From Stutzerimonas stutzeri (GTDB lineage Bacteria; Pseudomonadota; Gammaproteobacteria; Pseudomonadales; Pseudomonadaceae), in NCBI GenBank assembly GCA_002339675.1, contig DDKB01000008.1:1-64000 (forward strand): a DNA stretch of 64,000 bases. The letters run 5' to 3'. The notes beneath the pieces are model-generated. The model ran no database searches, had not been told where the DNA came from, and was given only the letters and a program-made list of their open reading frames with translations. Within the stretch, counting starts at the first letter, position 1. Each line of letters begins with the position of its first letter. Shown here piece by piece: positions 31,900 to 43,252 of the stretch. The position numbers and the translations under genes are program-made.

Positions 31900-33270
31900 T
31901 CAGATCCGCTTGGCCTGGGCCGCGGCGTTGCCGACGTAGCCCGCCGGGGTCAGCGCGCGCAACTCGGCCTTCGCCGCCGCGGGTATTTCCAGCCCCTCGA
32001 TGAACGCCTGCAGGGCGTCCGGGCTGATGCCTTTGCCGCGCGTCAGCTCCTTGAGCTTCTCGTAGGGGTTCTCGATAGCGTAGCGGCGCATCACCGTCTG
32101 GATCGGCTCGGCCAGCACTTCCCAGCAGGCATCCAGGTCTTCGGCGATGCGCGCCTTGTTGAGCTCGAGCTTGCCGATGCCCTTGAGGCTCGCTTCATAG
32201 GCAATGACGCTGTGGGCGAAGCCGACCCCGAGGTTGCGCAGCACGGTCGAATCGGTGAGGTCGCGCTGCCAGCGGGAAATCGGCAGCTTGCTCGCCAAGT
32301 GCTGCAGCAGTGCGTTGGCGATGCCGAGGTTGCCTTCCGAATTCTCGAAATCGATCGGGTTCACCTTGTGCGGCATGGTCGAGGATCCGATCTCGCCGGC
32401 CACGGTGCGCTGCTTGAAATAGCCCAGCGAGATATAGCCCCAAATGTCGCGGTCGAAGTCGATGAGGATGGTATTGAAACGGGCGATCGCATCGAACAGC
32501 TCGGCGATGTAGTCGTGCGGCTCGATCTGCGTGGTATAGGGATTCCAGGTGAGGCCCAGGTCGCCCTCGATGAAGTCACGGGCGTTGGCTTCCCAATCGA
32601 CGTCTGGGTAGGCCGACAGGTGCGCGTTGTAGTTGCCCACGGCGCCGTTGATCTTGCCGAGCAACGGGACTGCGGCGACCTGCGCGATCTGGCGCTCCAG
32701 GCGGTAGACCACATTGGCCAGCTCCTTGCCCAGGGTAGTCGGCGATGCCGGCTGACCGTGGGTGCGCGACAGCATCGGTACCTCGGCATGCTCGATGGCG
32801 AGGGCGCGGATCGCGTCGGCGACCTGGCGCATCAGCGGCAGCAGAACATCGTCGCGACCTTCGCAAAGCATCAGCGCGTGGGACAGGTTGTTGATGTCCT
32901 CACTGGTGCACGCGAAATGGATGAACTCGTTGACCTTGGCAAGCTCGGGCAACTGCCTGGCCTGCTCCTTGAGCAGGTACTCGACTGCCTTCACGTCATG
33001 GTTGGTCGTGCGCTCGAATTCCTTGACGCGCTCGGCGTGCTCGAGCTGAAAGTGCTCCGCGAGCTGGTCGAGCACTGCATTGGCTTCGTCGGAAAAGGGG
33101 GCGACTTCCGGAATGCCCGCGTGCTTGGCCAGGCGCTGTAGCCAGCGGACCTCGACCTGAACACGGCAGCGGATCAGGCCGAACTCGCTGAAGATTGGGC
33201 GCAATGCGCTGGTTTTGCCGGCGTAGCGGCCATCGACGGGGGAAACCGCGGTGAGCGAGGAAAGCTGCAT
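31900..33270 (-). CDS. purB: Adenylosuccinate lyase
   Basis: A 456-residue fumarase/aspartase-superfamily enzyme acting twice in purine synthesis (SAICAR to AICAR, adenylosuccinate to AMP). The signature GSSTMPHKVNP (about residues 293-303) and the catalytic TxxxH in SRTHGQPASPT are clear. Start MQLSSLTAVSPVDGRY at 33270 matches the conserved N-terminus; the 23 upstream residues are not coding. It lies just downstream of hflD in transcription direction, 104 bases apart, which is the conserved mnmA-hflD-purB order. Confidence 0.97.
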   Translation of the reverse strand: MQLSSLTAVSPVDGRYAGKTSALRPIFSEFGLIRCRVQVEVRWLQRLAKHAGIPEVAPFSDEANAVLDQLAEHFQLEHAERVKEFERTTNHDVKAVEYLLKEQARQLPELAKVNEFIHFACTSEDINNLSHALMLCEGRDDVLLPLMRQVADAIRALAIEHAEVPMLSRTHGQPASPTTLGKELANVVYRLERQIAQVAAVPLLGKINGAVGNYNAHLSAYPDVDWEANARDFIEGDLGLTWNPYTTQIEPHDYIAELFDAIARFNTILIDFDRDIWGYISLGYFKQRTVAGEIGSSTMPHKVNPIDFENSEGNLGIANALLQHLASKLPISRWQRDLTDSTVLRNLGVGFAHSVIAYEASLKGIGKLELNKARIAEDLDACWEVLAEPIQTVMRRYAIENPYEKLKELTRGKGISPDALQAFIEGLEIPAAAKAELRALTPAGYVGNAAAQAKRI

Positions 33271-33374
33271 AGAAGGCGTTCTCAGGCAGTCGAGCAACGA
33301 AAAGAGGGCGCAGATTATACATGAAAGCGCAGGGAGCACGGTGGTCGCGGGCCGATTGCCGGCCCAGTGCTGAC

Positions 33375-33998
33375 CTAGTCCGCGCGCAGCATCGGATACA
33401 ACGCATCCAGCATCTTGCGGCGGCTGAACACCATCTGCCAGCGATGACCGCCCAGCTGTCGCCAGAGGCGGGCGGAGCGGATACCAGCGAGCAGCAGGGC
33501 GCGGATCTTGGCGGCGTTGTCGGTTTGCTGCAGGTGACGCATGTCGCCCTGGACCTGAATGCGCTGGCGAAAGGTGCTCAGCGTGTCCTGGTACAGGCCA
33601 CCAAACGAGGCAATCACATTTTCATGGGTCGGGCCGAAGTGGTCGACCTGCTGCTGGATCTGGTCCAGGCGGCTGCCGATGACCTGCAGCAGGTCGCTGC
33701 GTTTGTCCAACTGGCGCTCCAATCCGATCATGGCCAGCGCATAGCGCAGGGGGTCACGTTGCAGGCTGCTGGTGTCGCGCTCCAGGGCGCCCACCAGCGC
33801 GCGGTAGCCCTCGCGCAGGTTCAGGTCGTCGCCGCCGTAGATCTCCAGTGCGGGCTTGTTCTCGCGTACCAGCAGGCTGCCCAGCATGGCGGCCAGCGCC
33901 GCGTTTGGCACCTGTCCGGTGCGGGCGATGCGGTCGACCAGGGCGGCGGCCTCGAACACCGCGCCGAGCGCCACCAGTTGTTCCTGCAAGGGCGTCAT
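33375..33998 (-). CDS. hflD: HflD, high-frequency lysogenization protein family
   Basis: A 207-residue peripheral membrane protein family (DUF489). In E. coli it binds lambda CII and lowers its activity; its housekeeping role is unclear. The sequence is helical throughout (QLVALGAVFEAAALVDRIARTG, VIGSRLDQIQQQVDHFGPTHENVIASFGGLYQDT). It overlaps the mnmA stop by ATGA at 33995-33998, so it is co-translated with mnmA. Confidence 0.93.
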   Translation of the reverse strand: MTPLQEQLVALGAVFEAAALVDRIARTGQVPNAALAAMLGSLLVRENKPALEIYGGDDLNLREGYRALVGALERDTSSLQRDPLRYALAMIGLERQLDKRSDLLQVIGSRLDQIQQQVDHFGPTHENVIASFGGLYQDTLSTFRQRIQVQGDMRHLQQTDNAAKIRALLLAGIRSARLWRQLGGHRWQMVFSRRKMLDALYPMLRAD

Positions 33999-35125
33999 GG
34001 CCGGGCTCCGGAAAACCAGGGCTCGGCGGTCTCGATTACGCCGCCGCCGAGACATATTTCGCCATCGTAGAAGACCACGGACTGCCCGGGCGTGACGGCA
34101 CGTTGCGGCTCGTCGAACACGGCTCGATAACCTGCCGCGGTTCGTTCCAGCGTGCAGGTCTGATCGCTTTGGCGATAGCGAACCTTGGCCGTAAGCCGCT
34201 GCGGCGTGCTCAGTTCGAGCGGGTTGACCCAGTAGATCTCAGAGGCGTGCAGGGCGCGCGAGAACAGCCAGGGATGCGCGTTACCCTGGCCGACCACCAG
34301 CACGTTGCGCTCCAGGTCTTTGCCCAGCACGTACCAGGGCTCATCCCCGGCGTCCTTCAAACCACCGATCCCGAGTCCCTGGCGCTGGCCGATGGTGTGG
34401 TACATCAGCCCGTGATGACGGCCAATGACCTCGCCCTCGATGGTTTCGATATCGCCCGGCTGGGCCGGCAGGTACTGCTTGAGAAAATCGCTGAAACGCC
34501 GCTCGCCGATAAAGCAGATCCCTGTCGAATCCTTTTTCTTTGCGGTGGCCAGGCCGTGGCGCTCGGCAATTTCCCGGACGGCCGGCTTTTCCAGTTCGCC
34601 GACCGGAAACAGGGTTTTGGCGAGCTGGTCACTGCCGACGGCATGCAGGAAATAGCTCTGGTCCTTGTTCGGGTCGAGTCCCTTGAGCAGTTCGCTGCGG
34701 CCGTCCACGTCGCGCCGGCGCACGTAATGACCGGTCGCGATCAGATCCGCGCCGAGCGCCAGCGCGTAGTCGAGAAAGGCTTTGAATTTGATCTCGCGGT
34801 TGCAGAGGATGTCCGGGTTGGGCGTGCGTCCGGCCTTGTACTCCGCCAGGAAGTGCTCGAAGACGTTGTCCCAGTATTCGGCGGCGAAATTGGCGGTATG
34901 CAGCGTAATGCCGATGCGGTCGCAGACCGCCTGGGCATCGGCCAGGTCTTCTCGTGCGGTGCAATATTCGGTGCCGTCGTCTTCTTCCCAGTTCTTCATG
35001 AACAGGCCTTCGACCTGGTAGCCCTGCTCGAGCAGGAGCAGGGCGGACACCGAGGAGTCGACACCGCCGGACATGCCAACGATGACGCGCAGGTTGTCAG
35101 GAGTTGCTGAGGGTGTATCGGGCAT
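33995..35125 (-). CDS. mnmA: tRNA-specific 2-thiouridylase MnmA
   Basis: A 376-residue enzyme that puts sulfur on uridine 34 of tRNA-Lys, -Glu and -Gln. The PP-loop GMSGGVDSS is at residues 17-25; NPDILCNREIKF holds the first catalytic cysteine (C near 108) and STGICFIGERRF the second (near 205); a C-terminal beta-barrel (about 300-365) ends the protein. Sulfur reaches MnmA through TusBCD and TusE, whose genes are at 55.7-57.1 kb in this window. Start 35125 fits family length. Confidence 0.96.
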   Translation of the reverse strand: MPDTPSATPDNLRVIVGMSGGVDSSVSALLLLEQGYQVEGLFMKNWEEDDGTEYCTAREDLADAQAVCDRIGITLHTANFAAEYWDNVFEHFLAEYKAGRTPNPDILCNREIKFKAFLDYALALGADLIATGHYVRRRDVDGRSELLKGLDPNKDQSYFLHAVGSDQLAKTLFPVGELEKPAVREIAERHGLATAKKKDSTGICFIGERRFSDFLKQYLPAQPGDIETIEGEVIGRHHGLMYHTIGQRQGLGIGGLKDAGDEPWYVLGKDLERNVLVVGQGNAHPWLFSRALHASEIYWVNPLELSTPQRLTAKVRYRQSDQTCTLERTAAGYRAVFDEPQRAVTPGQSVVFYDGEICLGGGVIETAEPWFSGARP

Positions 35126-35192
35126 AGAAACTCTGGGTTGACTGCAAATCACGCAATTCTAACAGGCAGGCCTGGGGAGCGGTGAGGGTCGA

Positions 35193-35633
35193 TCAATCGC
35201 GGATCACCTCGAGCGGAAAGTGCGGTCCGGTCAGGTAGTCGTCGATGCAGCGCAGGATCAACTCGCTTCGCCAGCGCTGTGGCTGTGCGACCAACTCTTC
35301 GCGCGTCATCCAGGGCGCCGCGACGATTCCGGTGTCCAATGGACGCTGCGGGTCGTGGCGAATTGGTGTGCCGGCAAAGCACACGCGCTGATAGGTGACG
35401 CCGTTGCTGGGTGCGGTGTAGAGGTAGATGCCAACGACGCCTGTCAGGGTTACCTCCCAGGCGGTTTCCTCAAGGGTTTCGCGGACTGCCGCCTGGCGCA
35501 ACGTCTCGTCGGGCTCGAGGTGACCCGCCGGCTGGTTGAGGACCAGGCGACCCCCTTTGGACTCTTCTACCATCAGGAAGCGACCGTCGGATTCGACGAT
35601 GGTGGCTACGGTTATGTGTGGGTGCCAGCTCAT
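35193..35633 (-). CDS. Nudix hydrolase, NudJ-like
   Basis: A 146-residue Nudix protein with the box GHLEPDETLRQAAVRETLEETAWEV (about residues 37-61), keeping the catalytic REUxEE residues. Similar proteins (NudJ/YmfB) remove phosphate from thiamine or nucleoside pyrophosphates. It is next to mnmA on the same strand, as in E. coli where nudJ precedes mnmA. ATG 35633 was chosen over GTG 35639, which adds two residues. Confidence 0.9.
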   Translation of the reverse strand: MSWHPHITVATIVESDGRFLMVEESKGGRLVLNQPAGHLEPDETLRQAAVRETLEETAWEVTLTGVVGIYLYTAPSNGVTYQRVCFAGTPIRHDPQRPLDTGIVAAPWMTREELVAQPQRWRSELILRCIDDYLTGPHFPLEVIRD

Positions 35634-35702
35634 GTCCACTTGCCCTCATGCAATGGATGGGACCGTCGTCAGGGATCGGACGGGCTTGCGGCAAAAGCAG
35701 AA

Positions 35703-35723
35703 ACCCCGGCATTGCGCCGGGGT
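35703..35723 (-). terminator. Hairpin terminator of idh
   Basis: ACCCCGGC, loop ATTGC, GCCGGGGT; on the minus strand it is followed by TTCTGCTTTTG, a weak T-rich tail. It lies 30 bases after the idh stop. Confidence 0.65.
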
Positions 35724-35752
35724 CCCTGGTGTCAGCCTGTTGCCTGTGGCGG

Positions 35753-37978
<2,226 letters not shown>

Positions 37979-38348
37979 GTAGAGTTGACTCTCTCTTGCT
38001 GAGCGAGCACAGAATCCCGAGATGCGTGGGTAGGCGCGCTGGCTACGCATGGCGTGCCAGGCTCGAGATTCGCCGCGATGATGTTGGATGCAGCACCACT
38101 AGAGTGTTGAGCGTTTTGATCCGGCTGGCTGCGGTTGGCAGCCGGGCGGGTACAGGGGCAGGGATCTCGTGGAAGATTGGCACGCCCCTCATGACTCGTT
38201 AGTCACCTAAGCAGTATATCACCGCCGCCTGTTGTCTAAGAATGCCCAAGCCATACGACGAATGAACATATGGTTCCAGCCGCTTCAAGTGGGTTACCCT
38301 CTGGGGATGACCACTGTTTGATGTTTAACCACAACGACGGAGTCCAGC
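37979..38348. promoter_or_regulatory. Shared idh/icd divergent regulatory region
   Basis: There is no gene in these 370 bases. On the minus strand TATACT (plus 38213-38218) is a good -10 box for idh but lacks a matching -35. A perfect inverted repeat CCGGCTG/CAGCCGG with an 11-base loop lies at 38121-38145, in the presumed idh leader. GGAG just before ATG 38349 is the icd ribosome-binding site. Confidence 0.5.
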
Positions 38349-39605
38349 ATGGGATACCAAAAGATCCAGGTGCCTGCCAACGGTGACAAAATCACCGTCA
38401 ATCCCGATCACACCCTGAATGTGCCGAACAACCCGATCATTCCTTATATAGAAGGTGACGGAATCGGGGTGGACATCAGCCCGGTGATGATCAAGGTCGT
38501 CGACGCAGCCGTCCAGAAAGCCTACGGCGGCGAACGCAAAATCGCCTGGATGGAAATCTATGCCGGCGAGAAGGCAACGCAGGTCTATGACCAGGACACC
38601 TGGCTGCCCAAGGAAACCCTGGACGTCGTGCGCGACTATGTCGTGTCCATCAAGGGGCCGCTGACGACGCCGGTCGGTGGCGGCATCCGCTCTCTGAACG
38701 TCGCACTGCGCCAGGAGCTCGACCTGTATGTCTGTCAGCGCCCGGTCCGCTGGTTCACCGGCGTACCCAGCCCGGTCAAGAAGCCTGCCGACGTCGACAT
38801 GGTGATTTTCCGCGAGAACTCCGAAGACATCTATGCCGGTGTCGAATGGAAAGCCGGTTCGCCGGAAGCGGAAAAGGTCATCAAGTTCCTGACCGAGGAA
38901 ATGGGCGTCAAGAAGATTCGCTTCACCGAGAACTGCGGCATCGGCATCAAGCCGGTTTCCCTCGAGGGAACCAAGCGCCTGGTTCGCAAGGCGCTGCAGT
39001 ATGCCGTCGACAACGACCGCCGCTCGGTTACCCTTGTCCACAAGGGCAACATCATGAAGTTCACCGAGGGCGCGTTCAAGGAATGGGGCTACGAGGTCGC
39101 GCGCGACGAGTTCGGCGCAGAATTGCTCGATGGCGGCCCCTGGATGCAGTTCAAGAACCCGAACACCGGAAAGAACATCGTCGTGAAGGATGCCATCGCC
39201 GACGCCATGCTTCAGCAGATCCTGCTGCGTCCGGCCGAGTACGACGTTATCGCCACGCTGAACCTGAACGGCGACTACCTGTCGGACGCGCTCGCGGCGG
39301 AAGTGGGCGGCATCGGAATCGCTCCGGGTGCCAACCTGTCGGATACCGTCGCCATGTTCGAGGCGACGCATGGCACTGCGCCCAAATATGCCGGTCAGGA
39401 CAAGGTCAACCCTGGCTCGCTCATCCTGTCGGCGGAAATGATGCTGCGCCACATGGGCTGGGTTGAAGCGGCAGACCTGATTATCAAGTCGACCGAAAGC
39501 GCCATCGCCGCCAAGACGGTGACCTATGACTTCGAGCGACTGATGGACGGTGCTACGCTGATGTCCTGCTCCGAGTTCGGAGACGCCATGATTTCCCACA
39601 TGTAA
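38349..39605 (+). CDS. icd: Isocitrate dehydrogenase, dimeric NADP type
   Basis: A 418-residue TCA-cycle enzyme of the Icd/LeuB family. IRSLNVALRQ (Ser115) is the substrate-binding loop whose serine is phosphorylated by AceK in E. coli; IFRENSEDIYAG, HKGNIMKFTEG and HGTAPKYAGQDKVNPGS (NADP binding) follow. Phosphorylation would divert isocitrate to AceA (encoded at 26.7-28.3 kb); no aceK is in this window. Confidence 0.97.
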   Translation: MGYQKIQVPANGDKITVNPDHTLNVPNNPIIPYIEGDGIGVDISPVMIKVVDAAVQKAYGGERKIAWMEIYAGEKATQVYDQDTWLPKETLDVVRDYVVSIKGPLTTPVGGGIRSLNVALRQELDLYVCQRPVRWFTGVPSPVKKPADVDMVIFRENSEDIYAGVEWKAGSPEAEKVIKFLTEEMGVKKIRFTENCGIGIKPVSLEGTKRLVRKALQYAVDNDRRSVTLVHKGNIMKFTEGAFKEWGYEVARDEFGAELLDGGPWMQFKNPNTGKNIVVKDAIADAMLQQILLRPAEYDVIATLNLNGDYLSDALAAEVGGIGIAPGANLSDTVAMFEATHGTAPKYAGQDKVNPGSLILSAEMMLRHMGWVEAADLIIKSTESAIAAKTVTYDFERLMDGATLMSCSEFGDAMISHM

Positions 39606-39620
39606 CGATGCGGGACTGAC

Positions 39621-39654
39621 ACAAAAAGGCCGATCGATGATCGGCCTTTTTGTT
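39621..39654. terminator. Bidirectional terminator between icd and cspD
   Basis: ACAAAAAGGCCGAT, loop CGATG, ATCGGCCTTTTTGT: a near-perfect stem with T-runs on both strands between convergent genes. Confidence 0.92.
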
Positions 39655-39661
39655 GCCTGAA

Positions 39662-39919
39662 TCAGGCGTCCACGGTTGCGTCCTGTGGCGCCGGTGCTGC
39701 GGCCTCCGCGGTGGTCTGCAACGACCTAATGTTGGTCGCATGCAGGCCCTTGGGACCTTGCAGGATGTCGAACATGACCGCTTGCCCAGCTTTCAGAGTT
39801 CTGTACCCTTCCATTTGAATGGCTGAGTAGTGGGCGAACAGGTCCTCATCGCCGCCGTCTGCTACGATGAAGCCGTAGCCTTTGGCGTTGTTGAACCACT
39901 TGACCTTACCGCTTAGCAT
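39662..39919 (-). CDS. cspD: Cold-shock-like protein CspD
   Basis: An 85-residue protein: a cold-shock domain (residues 1-66) with RNP1 KGYGFI and RNP2 DLFAHYSAI, plus an alanine-rich tail (AAEAAAPAP). CspD-type proteins inhibit DNA replication in stationary phase in E. coli. It sits divergently beside clpS, the conserved order in gamma-proteobacteria. Start MLSGKVKWF at 39919 is preceded by AGAGGGATAACAGC; six extra upstream residues are not needed. Confidence 0.94.
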   Translation of the reverse strand: MLSGKVKWFNNAKGYGFIVADGGDEDLFAHYSAIQMEGYRTLKAGQAVMFDILQGPKGLHATNIRSLQTTAEAAAPAPQDATVDA

Positions 39920-40132
39920 GCTGTTATCCCTCTGCAAAGGAGTCCATCACTGGAGTAACATCCGTTTCATTCCGCGCTGATGCAGCACATGGCCCACATG
40001 CGCAGCCCGTTGCCGTTGTGGCACTTACTGTTTGTATCATCGTTTTGCCGATAGTCAAGGCGACTCGTCAGGTGGCTGTGAAGCCTTTCCACTTACCCGG
40101 CCTCGGCGCCCCGATCTAGAACTGTTATAGGC

Positions 40133-40495
40133 ATGCGTGCATTCCCAGAGATTCGTCTAACATTCAATCAAGATCGTCCGAAGCCTTTGGACGACGACTC
40201 TTCAGGCTTGGCCGTCGAAGAAGCCAAGCCGCAACTCAAGGCACCACCGATGTTCAAAGTTGTCATGTTTAATGACGACTACACGCCGATGGATTTCGTC
40301 GTGGAGGTGCTGGAAGGAATCTTCAATCACAATCGGGAGCTCGCCACCAAGATCATGCTGGCGGTTCATACCGAAGGGCGGGCCGTCTGTGGCGTTTACA
40401 CACGGGACGTCGCTGAAACCAAAGCGATGCAGGTCAATCAATATGCAAGGGAATGCCAGCATCCGTTGCTTTGTGAGATCGAGAAGGACGGCTAA
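40133..40495 (+). CDS. clpS: ATP-dependent Clp protease adaptor ClpS
   Basis: A 120-residue adaptor that binds destabilising N-terminal residues and hands substrates to ClpA. The N-terminal extension (about 1-35) is flexible; the core has VMFNDDYTPMDFVVEVL, where the N-degron pocket residues Asn-Asp-Asp lie, and AVHTEGRAVCGVYTRDVAETK. It is followed by clpA after 29 bases, in one operon. Confidence 0.97.
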   Translation: MRAFPEIRLTFNQDRPKPLDDDSSGLAVEEAKPQLKAPPMFKVVMFNDDYTPMDFVVEVLEGIFNHNRELATKIMLAVHTEGRAVCGVYTRDVAETKAMQVNQYARECQHPLLCEIEKDG

Positions 40496-40524
40496 CCCCG
40501 ACTGCTGGGTAAGAGGTGAAAGCT

Positions 40525-42795
40525 ATGTTGAACCGTGAGCTCGAAGTCACTCTGAATCTGGCTTTCAAGGAGGCACGTACCAAGCGTCATGAGTTCATGA
40601 CGGTGGAGCACCTCCTGCTAGCCCTGCTAGACAATGAGGCAGCCGCAACGGTCCTGCGTGCCTGCGGTGCCAGCCTCGACAAACTGCGACACGACCTACA
40701 GGAGTTCATTGACTCCACGACACCGCTCATTCCCCAGCATGATGAAGAGCGCGAAACCCAGCCGACGCTTGGATTTCAGCGCGTCCTACAGCGCGCCGTG
40801 TTTCATGTGCAGAGTTCCGGCAAGCGTGAGGTGACGGGTGCCAATGTCCTGGTTGCAATTTTCAGCGAGCAGGAAAGCCAGGCCGTCTTTTTGCTCAAGC
40901 AGCAAAATGTCGCCCGCATCGATGTGGTCAATTACATTGCCCATGGTATTTCCAAGGTGCCCGGCAGCAGCGGCAATCCCGAAAGCGATGCCGATATGCA
41001 GGACGAAGAGGGCGGGGAGTCGAGTGCATCGGGCAACCCGCTCGACGCTTACGCTAGCAATCTCAACGAGCTTGCCCGTCAGGGTCGGATCGACCCACTG
41101 GTCGGGCGCGAGCATGAGGTTGAGCGCGTGGCGCAGATTCTGGCGCGCCGACGCAAGAACAATCCGCTGTTGGTCGGCGAGGCCGGGGTCGGCAAGACGG
41201 CGATCGCCGAAGGTCTGGCGAAGCGCATCGTGGACAATCAGGTGCCGGAGCTGCTCGCCAACAGCGTGGTCTACTCGCTGGACCTCGGCGCTCTGCTAGC
41301 CGGAACCAAATACCGCGGTGATTTCGAGAAGCGGTTCAAGGCGCTGCTCAACGAGCTGCGCAAGCGGCCACAGGCAGTGCTGTTCATCGACGAGATCCAC
41401 ACCATCATCGGTGCGGGCGCTGCATCGGGCGGCGTGATGGATGCGTCGAACCTTCTCAAGCCGCTGCTATCCTCCGGCGAGATTCGCTGCATCGGTTCGA
41501 CCACCTTCCAGGAGTTTCGCGGAATTTTTGAAAAGGATCGGGCGTTAGCGCGCCGGTTCCAGAAGGTCGACGTCTCCGAGCCATCGGTGGAGGACACCAT
41601 CGGTATCCTGCGGGGGCTCAAAGGGCGTTTCGAGCAGCATCACAGCATCGAGTACAGCGACGAATCGCTGCGAGCAGCGGCAGAACTCGCGTCGCGATAC
41701 ATCAACGACCGCCACATGCCGGACAAGGCGATCGACGTGATCGACGAGGCGGGGGCCTACCAGCGCCTGCAGCCCGAGGACAAGCGGGTATCGCGGATCG
41801 ACGTGCAGCAGGTCGAGGACATCGTTGCCAAGATTGCCCGTATTCCCCCCAAGCACGTCAGTACGTCGGACAAGGAGCTGTTGCGCAACCTGGAGCGCGA
41901 CCTGAAGCTCACTGTCTTCGGTCAGGACGCGGCTATCGATTCGCTGGCGACCGCGATCAAGTTGTCTCGTGCCGGTCTCAAGGCGCCTGACAAGCCGGTG
42001 GGGTCGTTTCTCTTCGCCGGACCCACCGGGGTCGGCAAGACGGAGGCCGCCCGTCAGCTTGCGCGCGCGCTGGGCATCGAGCTGGTTCGTTTCGATATGT
42101 CGGAATACATGGAGCGCCATACGGTGTCGCGACTTATCGGCGCCCCACCTGGCTACGTCGGCTTCGATCAGGGCGGACTGCTGACCGAGGCGATCACCAA
42201 GCAACCGCATTGCGTGCTTTTGCTCGATGAAATTGAAAAGGCCCATCCGGAAGTCTTCAACCTGCTGTTGCAGGTGATGGACCATGGCACGCTGACCGAC
42301 AACAATGGCCGCAAGGCGGACTTCCGCAATGTCATCCTGATCATGACGACCAACGCCGGTGCTGAAACGGCGGCGCGTGCGTCGATCGGGTTCACCCACC
42401 AGGATCACGCCTCGGATGCCATGGAAGTGATCAAGAAGAGCTTCACTCCGGAGTTCCGTAACCGACTCGATACGATCATCCAGTTCGGCCGCTTGAGCCA
42501 TGAGGTGATCAAGAGCATCGTCGATAAGTTTCTTATCGAATTGCAGACGCAGCTCGAAGACAAGCATGTCACGCTGGAGGTGTCGGATGCGGCGCGGGGC
42601 TGGCTGGCCGAGCGCGGCTATGACGTTCAGATGGGCGCCAGGCCCATGGCTCGTCTGATCCAGGACAAGATCAAGCGGCCTCTGGCCGAGGAGATCCTGT
42701 TCGGTGAGCTGGCGGAGCACGGAGGCGTGGTGCACATCGACATTCGCGACGGCGAGCCGTTCTTCGATTTCGAGACGTCCGCCGAGTTGGCCTGA
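40525..42795 (+). CDS. clpA: ATP-dependent Clp protease ATP-binding subunit ClpA
   Basis: A 756-residue AAA+ unfoldase that feeds ClpP. Order: N-domain (about 1-140, the ClpS contact site), D1 ATPase with Walker A GEAGVGKT (about 215) and FIDEIHT, D2 ATPase with Walker A GPTGVGKT (about 495), LLDEIEKA and the IGAPPGYVGFDQGG pore loop. An acidic linker (ESDADMQDEEGGESS) separates N and D1. ATG 40525 was chosen over GTG 40516 because AAGAGGTG is correctly spaced from the former. Confidence 0.97.
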   Translation: MLNRELEVTLNLAFKEARTKRHEFMTVEHLLLALLDNEAAATVLRACGASLDKLRHDLQEFIDSTTPLIPQHDEERETQPTLGFQRVLQRAVFHVQSSGKREVTGANVLVAIFSEQESQAVFLLKQQNVARIDVVNYIAHGISKVPGSSGNPESDADMQDEEGGESSASGNPLDAYASNLNELARQGRIDPLVGREHEVERVAQILARRRKNNPLLVGEAGVGKTAIAEGLAKRIVDNQVPELLANSVVYSLDLGALLAGTKYRGDFEKRFKALLNELRKRPQAVLFIDEIHTIIGAGAASGGVMDASNLLKPLLSSGEIRCIGSTTFQEFRGIFEKDRALARRFQKVDVSEPSVEDTIGILRGLKGRFEQHHSIEYSDESLRAAAELASRYINDRHMPDKAIDVIDEAGAYQRLQPEDKRVSRIDVQQVEDIVAKIARIPPKHVSTSDKELLRNLERDLKLTVFGQDAAIDSLATAIKLSRAGLKAPDKPVGSFLFAGPTGVGKTEAARQLARALGIELVRFDMSEYMERHTVSRLIGAPPGYVGFDQGGLLTEAITKQPHCVLLLDEIEKAHPEVFNLLLQVMDHGTLTDNNGRKADFRNVILIMTTNAGAETAARASIGFTHQDHASDAMEVIKKSFTPEFRNRLDTIIQFGRLSHEVIKSIVDKFLIELQTQLEDKHVTLEVSDAARGWLAERGYDVQMGARPMARLIQDKIKRPLAEEILFGELAEHGGVVHIDIRDGEPFFDFETSAELA

Positions 42796-42809
42796 TACCG
42801 CTCTGCTGA

Positions 42810-42849
42810 AAACGACGACGCCCGGCCAACAAGCCGGGCGTCGTCGTTT
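42810..42849 (+). terminator. Terminator of clpA
   Basis: AACGACGACGCCCGGC, loop CAACAA, GCCGGGCGTCGTCGTT: a 16-bp perfect stem ending in TTT, 15 bases after clpA. Confidence 0.85.
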
Positions 42850-42891
42850 CCGCCGTTGGGCGAGTGGTATCGTCTGCGATCGGGCGGAAAC

Positions 42892-42915
42892 AAAAAAGCC
42901 CGGTCAGGACCGGGC
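42892..42915 (-). terminator. Rho-independent terminator of infA
   Basis: On the minus strand GCCCGGTC, loop CT, GACCGGGC is followed by TTTTTTG, 20 bases beyond the infA stop. Confidence 0.9.
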
Positions 42916-42934
42916 GTTCGTTCTCGCGCGTCTG

Positions 42935-43153
42935 TCAGCGGGCGCGGTAGGTGATCCGACCTTTGCTCAGGTCATACGGTGTCAGTTCCACGCGAACCTT
43001 GTCACCGGTCAGAATCCGGATGTAATTCTTGCGCATCTTTCCGGAGATGTGCGCAGTAACGACGTGCCCATTTTCCAACTCCACGCGAAACATGGTGTTG
43101 GGCAGGGTGTCGACGACAGTACCTTCCATTTCGAAGCTGTCTTCTTTCGACAT
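42935..43153 (-). CDS. infA: Translation initiation factor IF-1
   Basis: A 72-residue S1/OB-fold protein that binds the ribosomal A site during initiation. [30 protein letters not shown] and [32 protein letters not shown] are nearly universal in proteobacteria. It lies downstream of aat-bpt in the same direction, the conserved aat-ate-infA order. Confidence 0.98.
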
Positions 43154-43252
43154 TCAGTAGAGCCCTCGGTGTCCAATGATAGACCCGGTGCGAAGAATGC
43201 CCGGGTAAAAGCGGCAAGTATTGTGCCTGAAAGGGCCCTGAGAGCCAAGGGT